NCBI RefSeq assembly: GCF_002995805.1
Contig: NZ_PVXL01000040.1
Span: 1 to 64,000 of the forward strand
Source of the DNA: Neomoorella stamsii
Lineage (GTDB): Bacteria; Bacillota; DSM-521; Neomoorellales; Neomoorellaceae
Direction of reading: 5' to 3'
Length of the DNA: 64,000 bases
This document shows positions 43,713-53,581 of the stretch, piece by piece (positions within the stretch are counted from its first letter, which is position 1; each line of letters starts with the position of its first letter). The notes under the pieces are model-generated. The model was not told the origin of the DNA, did no database searches, and was given only the letters and a program-made list of their open reading frames with translations. The position numbers and the translations under genes were made by a program.

Positions 43713-44681
43713 TTAGCACACGCTGCCGGTAGTGAGGGCTAACAGCGCCATCCGGATCGGAACACCATTATGAGCCTGCCGGAAATAAGCTGCTCCAGGG
43801 TAGGAGTCGACTGAGACGGCAATTTCATTAACCCTTGGCAGCGGGTGCAAGATGCTCATACCCTTTTTGGCCACAGCAACAATTTCATCATTGACGATAT
43901 AAGAGTCCTTCACACTCTCATATTCTTCCTTGCTGGGGAAGCGTTCACGCTGGATACGCGTTACATAGAGTATATCGGCTTCGGCTACCGCTGCTTTTAA
44001 GTCTGTTGTTTCTTCTATTTTGATGCCGTCTTCTTTCAACTCGGCGGTAATCTCTTCCGGCATCTTTAGCTGCGGCGGCGCTACAAAGATCATGTCGCAG
44101 CCATAATGTTTCAGTAAATACACCAGGGAATGGACGGTACGGCCATACTTCAAATCACCCAGCAGGGCTACTTTTAAGCCTTCAACACTGCCATGCTCCT
44201 TGATGATGGTATAAATATCCAGCAACGCCTGGGTAGGATGCTGCCCCGTACCGTCACCGGCGTTAATTACCGGATGGTCTGCGGCATCCGCCGCTTCCTG
44301 GGCCGCTCCTTTGATGGGGCTGCGGACTACGATTACATCTACATACCCGTCGACTACTTTGATGGCATCGTGCAGGGTCTCCCCTTTGGCCGTGGATGAG
44401 GTCTGCATCTGCGGCGTTTCTGAAACCGTTATTACGTTTCCTCCCAGCCGCTGCATGGCAGCTTCAAAAGACAGGCGCGTGCGCGTGCTGGGCTCGAAAA
44501 ACAGGGAAGCCATGATCTTACCGTCCATGTCATACAGGCGGCGCTTGTTGACCAGGGCATCTTCATAATAGGCTGCCGTTTTCATGATTAACTGCAACTG
44601 TTCAAAACTTAATTCCCTGGCAGACAAAACGTCCTGCCCTTTTAAAAGTACCATTTCTTCCATTGTGGGTTTCTTAATCAT
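43713..44681 (-). CDS. pyrB: Aspartate carbamoyltransferase catalytic chain
   Basis: 322 residues. Carbamoyl-phosphate motif FFEPSTRTRLSFE near 57-69, HPTQALLDIY near 145 and HPLPRVNEI near 275 are all typical of aspartate (not ornithine) carbamoyltransferase. It joins carbamoyl phosphate and aspartate in biosynthesis; the reaction is reversible. No regulatory-chain gene pyrI is adjacent. The neighbours are pyrC 41 bases upstream and carbamate kinase downstream, and pyrE, pyrF, carAB and pyrR are not in the window, which argues for a degradative setting. ATG after AGGAGG. Confidence 0.93.
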   Translation of the reverse strand: MIKKPTMEEMVLLKGQDVLSARELSFEQLQLIMKTAAYYEDALVNKRRLYDMDGKIMASLFFEPSTRTRLSFEAAMQRLGGNVITVSETPQMQTSSTAKGETLHDAIKVVDGYVDVIVVRSPIKGAAQEAADAADHPVINAGDGTGQHPTQALLDIYTIIKEHGSVEGLKVALLGDLKYGRTVHSLVYLLKHYGCDMIFVAPPQLKMPEEITAELKEDGIKIEETTDLKAAVAEADILYVTRIQRERFPSKEEYESVKDSYIVNDEIVAVAKKGMSILHPLPRVNEIAVSVDSYPGAAYFRQAHNGVPIRMALLALTTGSVC

Positions 44682-44722
44682 AAGGGTTAATTCCTCCTAT
44701 TTTTAATTTCTATAATGGTGGT

Positions 44723-46018
44723 TTAGGCTAAGAGTTTACCATCCTGCATAACTATACGGCCTCCGACTATGGTCATTACGGCCCTGCCTTTTAGCCAGCG
44801 GCCGTGCTGCGGGCAGTTCCTGCTCTTGGAGGCACCCTGGTTCACGTCAACTTGCCATTCTAAATCAGGATCGATAACCACAACATCGGCATCCTGGCCA
44901 ATTCCAAGGGTACCTTTATTTAATCCCAATAGACGCGCCGGGTTGCAGGTCATCTTAGCTATTGCCGCTGGTAGGGTTAACAAACCGCTATGTACCATTT
45001 CAGTCAACACTACCCCCAGGGCAGTCTCCAGGCCAATTAACCCAAAGGGAGCCTCCTTAACAAAATCACGTTGTTTTTCGGTAATGGTATAGGGCGCATG
45101 ATCAGTCGCAATTACTTCGAGGGTACCATCAACCAATCCTTCTTTTAAAGCTTCCTGATCCCGCTTGCTTCCAAAGGGGGGTTTAATCTTAAAACGGCCT
45201 TCCAAGGTTTGCATATCTTCCTCGGTTGTATTTAAATAATGAGGAATTACCTCCCCTGATACAGCAATACCCCGCTTTTTCCCCTCGCGAACTAATTCCA
45301 CTGAACGTGCACAGCCCACATGGCAAATGTGCACCTGGCTTCCCGTTTCTTCTGCTAAAAGAATATCCCGGGCTACCATTACGGCTTCCGAAGTATAAGG
45401 GATACCTTTTATACCCAAGCGCCGGGAGATTTCACCGTCATTAATCACTCCTTCGCCAGTAATGGTCCGGTCTTCACAGTGGACTGCCAGTACTTTATTA
45501 ATAGCCTTGGCTATAATTAATGCCTGGCGCATCAAACCTGAATTGGTTACCGGCTGGCCGTCATCGGAAAAAGCAACACAGCCTGCCTCTACTAGATCGA
45601 CAAAGGGAACCAGTTCCTCGCCCTTTTGTCCCTTGGTAATAGCGCCAAAGGGCAAGACATTGACGATGCCTTCGCGTTTGCTCTTAGCCAGCACGTATTC
45701 GGCCACAACAGGATGATCGCAAACTGGATTGGTGTTGGGCATGGCGATTAAGGTTGTGAAGCCGCCCCTGGCAGCAGCGCGGGTTCCGCTTTTAAAGTCT
45801 TCCCGCTCCGGGAAACCGGGGTCGCGGAGGTGGCAGTGGATATCAATTAAGCCTGGCGCTACTACCTTACCAGCCACATTAAAAATATCTGCTGTCCCTG
45901 CATCTATACCTACCCCAATTTGAGCTATCTTACCATCCTCAATCAGGACATCGGCTAACTGGTCAATTTCATTGCCAGGATCAATGACCCGGCCGCCCTT
46001 TAATAAAATTTTAGTCAT
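44723..46018 (-). CDS. pyrC: Dihydroorotase
   Basis: 431 residues, class I dihydroorotase. Metal motif DIHCHLRDPGFPERED near 58-73, a downstream FSDDGQPV near 150, and the ATDHAPY segment near 305 agree with the family. It interconverts dihydroorotate and carbamoyl-aspartate. ATG preceded by GGAGGAGGG. It lies 170 bases after the end of the ABC importer operon, then pyrB follows at 41 bases. In a degradative direction it opens the ring of dihydroorotate made by PyrDK (61976-63678). Confidence 0.94.
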   Translation of the reverse strand: MTKILLKGGRVIDPGNEIDQLADVLIEDGKIAQIGVGIDAGTADIFNVAGKVVAPGLIDIHCHLRDPGFPEREDFKSGTRAAARGGFTTLIAMPNTNPVCDHPVVAEYVLAKSKREGIVNVLPFGAITKGQKGEELVPFVDLVEAGCVAFSDDGQPVTNSGLMRQALIIAKAINKVLAVHCEDRTITGEGVINDGEISRRLGIKGIPYTSEAVMVARDILLAEETGSQVHICHVGCARSVELVREGKKRGIAVSGEVIPHYLNTTEEDMQTLEGRFKIKPPFGSKRDQEALKEGLVDGTLEVIATDHAPYTITEKQRDFVKEAPFGLIGLETALGVVLTEMVHSGLLTLPAAIAKMTCNPARLLGLNKGTLGIGQDADVVVIDPDLEWQVDVNQGASKSRNCPQHGRWLKGRAVMTIVGGRIVMQDGKLLA

Positions 46019-46187
46019 ATTAATTTAATCACCCTCCTCCATTAAAGATATTTAAATGTAACTAAATTAGTTCCTTTGATAAGGAGTTAAATTTAACTTC
46101 TAAATGATTCTTTTCTCGGAAAATAGGTGTCTCACCTTTGTATGCCACTCATAATTTCAAAGTATTCTTTGTGTAAACCGTTACTAG

Positions 46188-46901
46188 TTAGCTTGTTGCT
46201 GAAAGGTAAGATTCTTTAACAATACTATTTTCCTGCAGTTCTTTTGTTGAACCCTCCAGGATTATAGTGCCCTTTTGTAAGACATAGCCTCGTTCAACGA
46301 CTGATAAAGCCTTCTGGGCGTTTTGTTCTACTAGCAGGATAGCTATCTTCTTTTCTTTTTTAATCCGGTCTATTACCGCAAAGACTTCATTGACCGTTGC
46401 CGGCGCCAGCCCAAGGGAAGGCTCATCCATTAATAACACCTGGGGGTCGGCCAGCAAAGCACGGGCAATGCCCAGCATTTTCCGTTCGCCACCGCTTAGC
46501 GTCCCGGCTTTTTGGCGGAGCCTTTCTTTTAGCCTTGGGAAAATAGTTAATACTTCTTCCAGTCGCGAGGCAATTCTGCTTTTGTCTTTTTCATAGTAAG
46601 CCCCCATCAGGAGGTTGTTTTCAACTGTTAATTTGGGAAACAATCCTTCCCGTTCAGGGACAATGGCAATGCCGGACCGGATAATTTTATAGGAGGGCCA
46701 AAGATCAATCCTTTGACCTCGAAAAAGAACTTCCCCGCTTACAGGTTTTACCATGCCGATAATAGTCTTGAGTAGAGTAGTCTTACCGGCACCATTGGCT
46801 CCGAGCATACAGACCGCTTCACCTTGATCGATCTTGATACTAACCTGCATCAGCATAGGTATTTGGCCGTATTTAGTACTAACTTGACGTAATTCCAGCA
46901 T
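46188..46901 (-). CDS. Branched-chain-type ABC transporter ATP-binding protein (LivF-like)
   Basis: 237 residues. Walker A GANGAGKTTL near 33-42, signature LSGGERKM near 136, Walker B LLMDEPSLGLAP near 155 and an H-loop-equivalent VEQNAQKAL. It energises import together with the LivG-like protein encoded 3 bases upstream. The set 46188-51140 forms a complete HAAT-family importer. Ligand is not amino acid by necessity; members of this family take up purines, urea, amides or aromatic acids. Confidence 0.93.
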   Translation of the reverse strand: MLELRQVSTKYGQIPMLMQVSIKIDQGEAVCMLGANGAGKTTLLKTIIGMVKPVSGEVLFRGQRIDLWPSYKIIRSGIAIVPEREGLFPKLTVENNLLMGAYYEKDKSRIASRLEEVLTIFPRLKERLRQKAGTLSGGERKMLGIARALLADPQVLLMDEPSLGLAPATVNEVFAVIDRIKKEKKIAILLVEQNAQKALSVVERGYVLQKGTIILEGSTKELQENSIVKESYLSATS

Positions 46902-46904
46902 GGT

Positions 46905-47669
46905 TTAGCCTCCTAGATATGCAGTACGCACTTGCTCATCTTTGCTAACCTCGCTAAAAAGGCCTTCGGCAATTTTTTTACCCGCATTTAAGACAACCAC
47001 CCGGTCCGTAATGCGGGCAATAACGGACATATCATGTTCAATAATGATAATGCTGATTTGCCTGTTGCTCTCCCTGATTTTGCCAATATCCCGGATCATC
47101 TGTATGGTTTCTTCAGCATTTAGCCCGGCAGTAGGCTCATCAAGCAATAACAGCCTTGGTTCGCCCACAATAGCCCTGGCAATTTCAATCCGCCGCCGGT
47201 CAATGAGCGGTATAGTGGTTATAGGATCATAGCATTTCTTAATAAGCTCCGCATTAAAATGGGCCAGTACTTGGAAACACTTTTCGATACTAGCTTTAAT
47301 CTCAGCGCGACAGTAAGCTGGTTGGAAGATAGCCTGCCACCAGGTGGTTTTTTGCTGGCTGTAAAGGCCCAGCAGCATATTATCAATGACACTTAGATTT
47401 AAACACAAACGGTTGGTTTGAAAGGTACGTGCAATTCCCTTACTGCGGATGATATCCGGGCCAGCGCCGGTGATGTCTTCTTGCTGGAAAATAATTTTAC
47501 CGCTTGTCGGTTGATAGATACCACTAACCAAATTGAGAAAAGTTGTCTTGCCGGAACCGTTAGGACCGATTAAACCCACAATTTCATCGCCAATTGTGAA
47601 ATCGACTCCATCTACTGCCTTCAAGCCGCCAAAATTAATTGTCAGGGCCTCTGTCCTTAATACTTCCAT
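46905..47669 (-). CDS. Branched-chain-type ABC transporter ATP-binding protein (LivG-like)
   Basis: 254 residues. Walker A GPNGSGKTTF near 33-42 and Walker B LLLLDEPTAGLN near 165 are normal. The ABC signature position reads PLIDRRRIEIARA, lacking the usual LSGGQ/LSYGQ form; LivG-like proteins vary here, so this alone does not mean inactivity. It partners the LivF-like protein downstream and the permeases upstream (2 bases from the LivM-like gene). Confidence 0.92.
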   Translation of the reverse strand: MEVLRTEALTINFGGLKAVDGVDFTIGDEIVGLIGPNGSGKTTFLNLVSGIYQPTSGKIIFQQEDITGAGPDIIRSKGIARTFQTNRLCLNLSVIDNMLLGLYSQQKTTWWQAIFQPAYCRAEIKASIEKCFQVLAHFNAELIKKCYDPITTIPLIDRRRIEIARAIVGEPRLLLLDEPTAGLNAEETIQMIRDIGKIRESNRQISIIIIEHDMSVIARITDRVVVLNAGKKIAEGLFSEVSKDEQVRTAYLGG

Positions 47670-47671
47670 GA

Positions 47672-48874
47672 CTATTTACCTCCCATTGTTACCGTGACAT
47701 TATATCCAGCATCACTTTCCTGCTTTATCTGGTACTTGCGGTTACGCTTGGGAAGTAGGCCCTGAGGGCGAGTAATTAGGATTATAATCAAAATCAAAGC
47801 ATACATGAGCATACGGTAATCAGCAAAATCCCGGAGTTTCTCGTCGATAATTGTTAACAGGATGGCTCCCAGAGTAACACCGACAACATTGTCCATCCCA
47901 CCCAGGAGAACCATACAGATCAATACCAGTGATTTACTGAAATCAAAATCTTCATTACCAATAAAACTGGTATAATGGGCATACAAGGCACCGGCAACGC
48001 CCGCGAAGGCAGCCCCCAGGGAAAACGCCAGCAGTTTAATTTTTGTTAAGTTTATTCCCTGGGTGGCAGCCACAATTTCATCCTGCTCGATAGCATTCCA
48101 GGCGAGGCCAATGCGGGAATTATACAAGCGGGAAGCAGCTAATGCCACTAAACCTAACAGTAAGAAAATCAAGTAAAAATAATTAGTCTGGTAGGGTAAC
48201 TGGAAACCCAAAATTTCCAGGGGTTTGCGAAATGAGTAACCGAAAAGCTGGTAAGCAGGAATACCAGGAATACCATTGGGCCCCCCAAGCCAGCTAGTAT
48301 TAATAATCATCAGCGTAAAAATTACCTGCAAAGCAATAGTTACCAGAGATAAATAATAACCCCGGGTTTTCAAGGCCGGAAAGCCAAAAACTACTCCTAA
48401 AAGAGCTGCCATGAATAAGCCACAAATCATTCCTAGCCAGGGAGATATACCAAATTTAACCGCTAAAACCGCCGAGGTATAAGCGCCCGTACCATAAAAA
48501 GCTGCCGGCGCAAAATTGACCATACCGGTACTACCCACCTGGAAGTTGAGCCCCAGGGCAATAATACTATAGATACCTCCTATAACAATGACATGGAGAA
48601 GATAATTATTGCCGCTTAATAAAAACGGCAACACCAGGGCAAAAAGCACCATAATGCCCAGGGCCTTACCTTTATGTCTTTCCATAACCCCGTAGATCTT
48701 TTCGATACCTCCGGTGCGCTCGCCATAGATGATTAATCCTAAACCTATAGCCAGGATAACCAGGGTTATGGCCAAAGAACTTATCAAGGCAATATAAAGC
48801 ATTAAACAAATGCCTACGCTAACTGCCATGGCCATTAGACTATCGTTTAAACCATTACCCGCCTTATTTAACAC
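47672..48874 (-). CDS. Branched-chain-type ABC transporter permease (LivM-like)
   Basis: About 400 residues with roughly ten membrane helices and the LivM core GLNFQVGSTGMVNFAPAAF (in parts GLNFQVG, GMVNFAPAAFYG) near 130-148. GTG (MLNKAGNGL) is chosen with GGGAGG upstream, placing the start beyond the LivH-like stop; an earlier start would overlap that gene. C-terminal tail is charged and long (LLPKRNRKYQIKQE). Forms the membrane channel with the LivH-like protein. Confidence 0.9.
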   Translation of the reverse strand: MLNKAGNGLNDSLMAMAVSVGICLMLYIALISSLAITLVILAIGLGLIIYGERTGGIEKIYGVMERHKGKALGIMVLFALVLPFLLSGNNYLLHVIVIGGIYSIIALGLNFQVGSTGMVNFAPAAFYGTGAYTSAVLAVKFGISPWLGMICGLFMAALLGVVFGFPALKTRGYYLSLVTIALQVIFTLMIINTSWLGGPNGIPGIPAYQLFGYSFRKPLEILGFQLPYQTNYFYLIFLLLGLVALAASRLYNSRIGLAWNAIEQDEIVAATQGINLTKIKLLAFSLGAAFAGVAGALYAHYTSFIGNEDFDFSKSLVLICMVLLGGMDNVVGVTLGAILLTIIDEKLRDFADYRMLMYALILIIILITRPQGLLPKRNRKYQIKQESDAGYNVTVTMGGK

Positions 48875-48905
48875 TTTGTTCCCTGCCTCCCTCAGGCAAA
48901 CCTTA

Positions 48906-49829
48906 TTAAACCTTCTCAATAGTTTTTTCGCCAATAACTCCTTCAGGTCTAAATAAAATGAAGATGACGACCATCAGAAAGGCTACCACACTGGCATAAG
49001 CTGTTCCCCCGGGAATAAAGGCACTTACAAAAACCTCAACAAAAGCAATCAACATGCCACCCACTATGGCGCCATAAACGTTACCAAGGCCCCCTACAAC
49101 AGCAGCACAAAAGCCCTTCAAACCGTACATAGCTCCCATATCAAAGCGAACAACGTCATAATAGGAAGCTACCAGGAAACCGCCAATGCCTAAAATAAAG
49201 CCGCCAATTAGAAAGGTAATCGCCACAATTTGCTGCCAGTTAATACCAACCATAATGGCTGCTTCTTTGTTCTGGGAAACAGCCTGGATTGATAATCCTG
49301 TTTTGGTTTTATTAACAAATAAATAGAGCAGGGCTACCAGTACCAGGGTAGCAACAATAATAATTACATTACGCCAGGATATTAAAGCATAATCAGCTAA
49401 AACACCGCTGGGAAGCAACTGGGGAAAAGTTTGGGGATTTCGGCCCTGTGGGTAAAAAATACCAATTAATTCTCGCAGGGCAACTCCAGCCGCGATGGTG
49501 CTTAGCAGCGGCATCAGGGCGCTTTTGCCTTCAAAGGGTTTTATTACCAGCCGGTACATGGCTAACATTAGTATTCCTGTTAAAGAAGCACCGATAATTA
49601 CGATCATCACTGTACTTAAAAATTGTGGCAGTACCCCGTTTAAAGCAGCATAGAGTCCCGCGATGCTGACAAGGGCAGTAATACAAAAGGCGGCAAAGAT
49701 AGCTACATCCCCCGCACAAAATACCACGACATCCATAACCCCAAAGAATAACGAAAAGCCGATGGCAACCAGAGAGTAGGTACAGCCCAGCATAATAGCA
49801 TTGATGGTTTGTGATAACAAAAGCGACAT
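48906..49829 (-). CDS. Branched-chain-type ABC transporter permease (LivH-like)
   Basis: 307 residues, about eight membrane helices; typical GCTYSLVAIGFSLFFGVMD near 17-35 and a late AVVGGLGNVYGAIVGG motif (seen as GGLGNVYGAI). ATG (MSLLLSQTIN) is chosen for AAGGAGG 8 bases upstream. It lies between the binding protein (49920-51140) and the LivM-like gene in standard family order. Confidence 0.92.
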   Translation of the reverse strand: MSLLLSQTINAIMLGCTYSLVAIGFSLFFGVMDVVVFCAGDVAIFAAFCITALVSIAGLYAALNGVLPQFLSTVMIVIIGASLTGILMLAMYRLVIKPFEGKSALMPLLSTIAAGVALRELIGIFYPQGRNPQTFPQLLPSGVLADYALISWRNVIIIVATLVLVALLYLFVNKTKTGLSIQAVSQNKEAAIMVGINWQQIVAITFLIGGFILGIGGFLVASYYDVVRFDMGAMYGLKGFCAAVVGGLGNVYGAIVGGMLIAFVEVFVSAFIPGGTAYASVVAFLMVVIFILFRPEGVIGEKTIEKV

Positions 49830-49919
49830 ACCTATTGCCTCCTTAAATCCTTGCTGGCTGGCAACAACATTTGGGGCGTTGTCACCAGCCAGCAAATTAT
49901 CTCTCCGCTTTAATTTTCC

Positions 49920-51140
49920 TTATTTAGCGCCGGGCAATTTACGTTCACCGCTCTTATACTTGGAAGCGTCCCAGTCTACCCACTTACCGTCTTCCACTAC
50001 ATAGATGGTACTCACTACATTGGTCGTTTGGCCAACCTCATTAAAGGTTGTTACACCCAGCAAGCCGTTATAGCTGATCTTAGCTATAGCATCAACCAGC
50101 TTCTTGCGATCCGGTCCAACCTGCTTCAGGGCCTCGACAATAATATTGGCCGCATCATAAGCATAGGGCCCATAAGCGCCGTAGGGTTCTTTAAAGCCGG
50201 CTTTTTGATAGGCTTCCTCAAAGGCTTTACCGCCCTCAAGCTTGCTAATACTTTTACCGGGCTTAGTTGCGATTACACCCTCGGCAGCCTCTGTACCCGC
50301 CGTCTCTATAAATTTATCGTCAACTATACCGGAAATACCTACCATCAGCGTGTCTTTCATGCCCAACTCGACCATCTGGCGCCGTACCAAAGCCGCTTCC
50401 ATGACTACGCCACCAAAGTAAACCCCGTCGACATTGGCCGCTTTAATTTTACTTAAAATGGGCCGGAAATCGTTTTGGCCAACCTGGATTTCGTCTATAG
50501 AGACAATTTCTGCTCCGGGATATTTCTTGATTTCAGTCTTCCAGGCTTCGGTATTGCTCTTGCCGTAAGTGGTTGTATCCGAAATAACCGCCCATTTCTT
50601 ACGTCCTAAGTTGTTAACTACAAAGTTAGCCAACGGCAAGTTTTCCTGCTCCTGGGTCGGGCAAACACGTGTAATATAAGGATAATTCTCTTTACTGGTA
50701 AGGGTTGGCCTGATAGCACCCCAGATTATCAGGGGCACCCCGGCTGATTTGAAGATTGGAATAGTGGCTTCAGCCACAGGGGAATTCCAGTGCCCGCTAG
50801 CGGCAACCACATCTGGATCAGCAACTGCTTTCTGGGCCACCGATGCTCCGGTACCTGGGTTGGAGGCATCATCGAGATCTACTACTTCAATCTTAAAGGG
50901 CAGCTTGCCAGAATCATTAGCCTGCTTGATGGCCAGCTGGAAAGCGTTCCGGGCGCCAACACCTTGCATGGCGTTAGGTCCAGTCAAAGGACCCAGAAAG
51001 GCTACTTTGACTGCTTTAGTACCAGCAGCTTTGCCCTCTTCTTTGCCCTTACTGCTATTACTGCAGCCAGCTAGTAAGGTAAAAACCACTGCCATAACCA
51101 TAAATAAAACTAGCCATTTGATCGTTCTTCCTTTTAACAT
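49920..51140 (-). CDS. Branched-chain-type ABC transporter substrate-binding lipoprotein
   Basis: 406 residues. Signal MLKGRTIKWLVLFM with lipobox LLAGC (Cys about 26), then VKVAFLGPLTGPNAM and the periplasmic-binding-protein type I fold (peripla_BP_6). It captures the ligand for the importer. It is first in the transporter genes, 140 bases downstream of the Mo-hydroxylase set ending at 51280. Context with PyrC/PyrB and Mo hydroxylases suggests a heterocyclic or ureido acid, not a branched-chain amino acid; this is inference. Confidence 0.93.
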   Translation of the reverse strand: MLKGRTIKWLVLFMVMAVVFTLLAGCSNSSKGKEEGKAAGTKAVKVAFLGPLTGPNAMQGVGARNAFQLAIKQANDSGKLPFKIEVVDLDDASNPGTGASVAQKAVADPDVVAASGHWNSPVAEATIPIFKSAGVPLIIWGAIRPTLTSKENYPYITRVCPTQEQENLPLANFVVNNLGRKKWAVISDTTTYGKSNTEAWKTEIKKYPGAEIVSIDEIQVGQNDFRPILSKIKAANVDGVYFGGVVMEAALVRRQMVELGMKDTLMVGISGIVDDKFIETAGTEAAEGVIATKPGKSISKLEGGKAFEEAYQKAGFKEPYGAYGPYAYDAANIIVEALKQVGPDRKKLVDAIAKISYNGLLGVTTFNEVGQTTNVVSTIYVVEDGKWVDWDASKYKSGERKLPGAK

Positions 51141-51279
51141 CTGCTTTCCTCCTTCTTTTTTGTTGTTTGTCGGCTCTTACTTTTTCATCTTTAATTTTGG
51201 TTTGTTATTTAGATACGCCTTTCTCACCCCCTTCTACCTGGCTAACAGCAAATACTGTAAGCTATAATGTAAGTACAGT

Positions 51280-53565
51280 CTATTGCTTTTTTTGCAGGGC
51301 AAATACTATTTTTTCTGGCGTTGCTGGTAAAGAGGTTATCCGGACGCCAACGGCATCGCGAATGGCATTGAGAATGGCCGGAGCGATAGAGTTACAAGCC
51401 GGTTCGCCCACACCTTTAGCCCCATAGGGTCCCAGGCCAGACCCGGATTCCACCAAAATCGTCTCTACATCCGGCACATCCGCCGCTGTAGGTATCAAGT
51501 ATTCAGATAGTGAGGGTGTTTTCAATCTGCCCTGGTCGACCACCAGTTCTTCCATCAAAGCATAGCCCAGACAATAGATAGCGCCACCCTCAAGCTGACC
51601 CTCGACGTTAAGCACATTAATCGCCTTGCCGATATCATAACATGCTACCACTTTCTGGACTTCAACAGCACCAGTCTCGACATCGACGGCAACTTCGACA
51701 GCATGCGCGCCAAAAGTAAAATCAGGATGGGTTTGACCCGTTATCAGCTCCGAAGACGGTATATCAGTAAATGGAGCATTGAACTGGGCTTCGCAGAAAA
51801 GCTCAATACCTTCGGCAGAACACTGAGCAATAACATCTTTTAAAGAAACGAAATTACCAGGCTCAACTAAACTAATGATTTTTTCGTTTTCTATTTTCAG
51901 ATATGCCTTTCTAACATTGAGCATGGTTGAGGCTTTAGTTAACAACCGTTCCTTAATTTCCCTGGCAGCCTTCAAAGTAGCATTCCCTGACATATATAAT
52001 TGCCTGGTAGCTGTTGTTGTGCCGGCCAGCGGGGTTAAAGCCGTATCGGAAATATAAATCTTGATTTTCTCCAGGGGTATCCCCAATTCTTGTGCCACAA
52101 TCTGGCAAAGCGCCTGGGCCTGGCCGCCGCCCAGATCAGGTACGCCACAACGGATTACCGCGCTGCCGTCCAGTTCCAGCTTTACATAGGAGCGGGAACT
52201 ATCATGCAGGAAAGTTAAACGACCATAACTCATCATGCCTATCGCCAGGCCCCGACCAATCTTAATATTTTTGTCCTGGCTTTTTTTGACTGGCCCCAGA
52301 GCTTGCCAGGCTTTCTCGGCAACCTCAGGCAAAGCGACATAGCGGTCAAAGGTAAATCCCGTGGCCAGCGACCCGCCCTGGCGTAAGCAGTTCTTTTGCC
52401 TGATAGTAAGGGGATCAATACCCAAAACCCGGGCCAGTTCGTCTACCTGGGACTCATAGGCCACATTAGGCTGGATAGCACCAAAGCCCCGGTTGGCGCT
52501 GGTAAAAGGATTATTGGTCAAGACCGCCACACTATCTACTTTGACATTGGGTATATCGTAGGGTCCAGCAGCATTAACAGTAGCATAGAGCAAAACCCAT
52601 GGTGTTAAATAAGTATAAGCACCGGCATCAGCGATGAGTTCGGCCTCTAAGGCTATTATGCGCCCCTCTTTAGTGGCGCCGGTTTTGTATTTCATAACAA
52701 ACGGGTGTCTCTTGCTGTGGGCCAGGAGAGACTCTTCCCTGGTATAAGTTAATTTTACCGGTCTTCCCGTCTTCCACACCAGCAGGGCCAGGAAACTCTC
52801 TACCGTAATATCTTCCTTGCCGCCAAAACCTCCCCCCAGCCAGGTACCAATGACGCGCACCCTGTTTTGCGGCAAACCCAAAACTTCAGCCACCGTTCGG
52901 AAATGTTCTATCACCTGGGTTGATACCCGGATGTTGATCACGCCGTCTTCATCTAACCATGCCACTCCTGATTCAGGTTCCAGATAAGCATGATCAACAA
53001 AGGGGACACGGTAGGTATTCTCGATCACTACATCAGCTGCAGCAAAACCGGCATCTATATCTCCCTTGCGGATTTTAAACCGGGAAACAATATTGCTCTC
53101 GCTCTCGCCAACAGGATAGGCCCCGGGCTTGAGGGCTTCAACTGGATCAAAAACACCCGGTAAAGGTTCATAATTAACTTCAATCAAATCACGGGCTTCT
53201 TCAGCAGTCTTCAAGCTTTCAGCCGCTACCAGGGCTACCGGCTCACCTAAAAAGCGTACTTTTTCTTCGGCAAGCACCCTGTATAACCCTTCAAACTGGG
53301 CACCAACATCCGTACTCTGGCCAAACTTAGCTCTCAAGTTATTGTTCGGTACATCTTTGGCCGTGAGGACTGCATGCACGCCAGGTAGTTGCTTCGCCCG
53401 GCTAGTATCAATAGACAGAATTCTGGCTGCCGGATATTTACTCCTTAATACTTTGGCATAAAGCATGCCTGGCAAACTAAAGTCATCAGCATAAACAGTT
53501 TTCCCTTTAACTTTAGCCCAGGCGTCGACTTTTGGCAGCCCCTTACCAATTACATTCATTTCCAT
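51280..53565 (-). CDS. Molybdenum hydroxylase large (MoCo) subunit
   Basis: 761 residues, full length. Cofactor loop LGGGFGGKED near 230, substrate loop SANRGFGAIQ near 350 (Asn where others have Phe or Met), catalytic-Glu loop GAKGVGEPA near 715. It belongs with the 2Fe-2S (53582-54073) and FAD (54088-54945) genes upstream, in the order FAD, 2Fe-2S, large, as in the 9331-13202 set. ATG after GGGGGG. The ABC importer follows directly, so import and hydroxylation of one compound may be linked. Confidence 0.93.
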   Translation of the reverse strand: MEMNVIGKGLPKVDAWAKVKGKTVYADDFSLPGMLYAKVLRSKYPAARILSIDTSRAKQLPGVHAVLTAKDVPNNNLRAKFGQSTDVGAQFEGLYRVLAEEKVRFLGEPVALVAAESLKTAEEARDLIEVNYEPLPGVFDPVEALKPGAYPVGESESNIVSRFKIRKGDIDAGFAAADVVIENTYRVPFVDHAYLEPESGVAWLDEDGVINIRVSTQVIEHFRTVAEVLGLPQNRVRVIGTWLGGGFGGKEDITVESFLALLVWKTGRPVKLTYTREESLLAHSKRHPFVMKYKTGATKEGRIIALEAELIADAGAYTYLTPWVLLYATVNAAGPYDIPNVKVDSVAVLTNNPFTSANRGFGAIQPNVAYESQVDELARVLGIDPLTIRQKNCLRQGGSLATGFTFDRYVALPEVAEKAWQALGPVKKSQDKNIKIGRGLAIGMMSYGRLTFLHDSSRSYVKLELDGSAVIRCGVPDLGGGQAQALCQIVAQELGIPLEKIKIYISDTALTPLAGTTTATRQLYMSGNATLKAAREIKERLLTKASTMLNVRKAYLKIENEKIISLVEPGNFVSLKDVIAQCSAEGIELFCEAQFNAPFTDIPSSELITGQTHPDFTFGAHAVEVAVDVETGAVEVQKVVACYDIGKAINVLNVEGQLEGGAIYCLGYALMEELVVDQGRLKTPSLSEYLIPTAADVPDVETILVESGSGLGPYGAKGVGEPACNSIAPAILNAIRDAVGVRITSLPATPEKIVFALQKKQ

Positions 53566-53581
53566 CTAGTTGTTTCCCCCC

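Noticed and set aside
34031-46018. Ordinary pyrimidine biosynthesis operon
   Set aside because: Possible in principle, but pyrR, carAB, pyrE and pyrF are not seen while carbamate kinase, aspartase and fumarase are present; a catabolic reading explains more of the genes. Not excluded until the rest of the genome is known.
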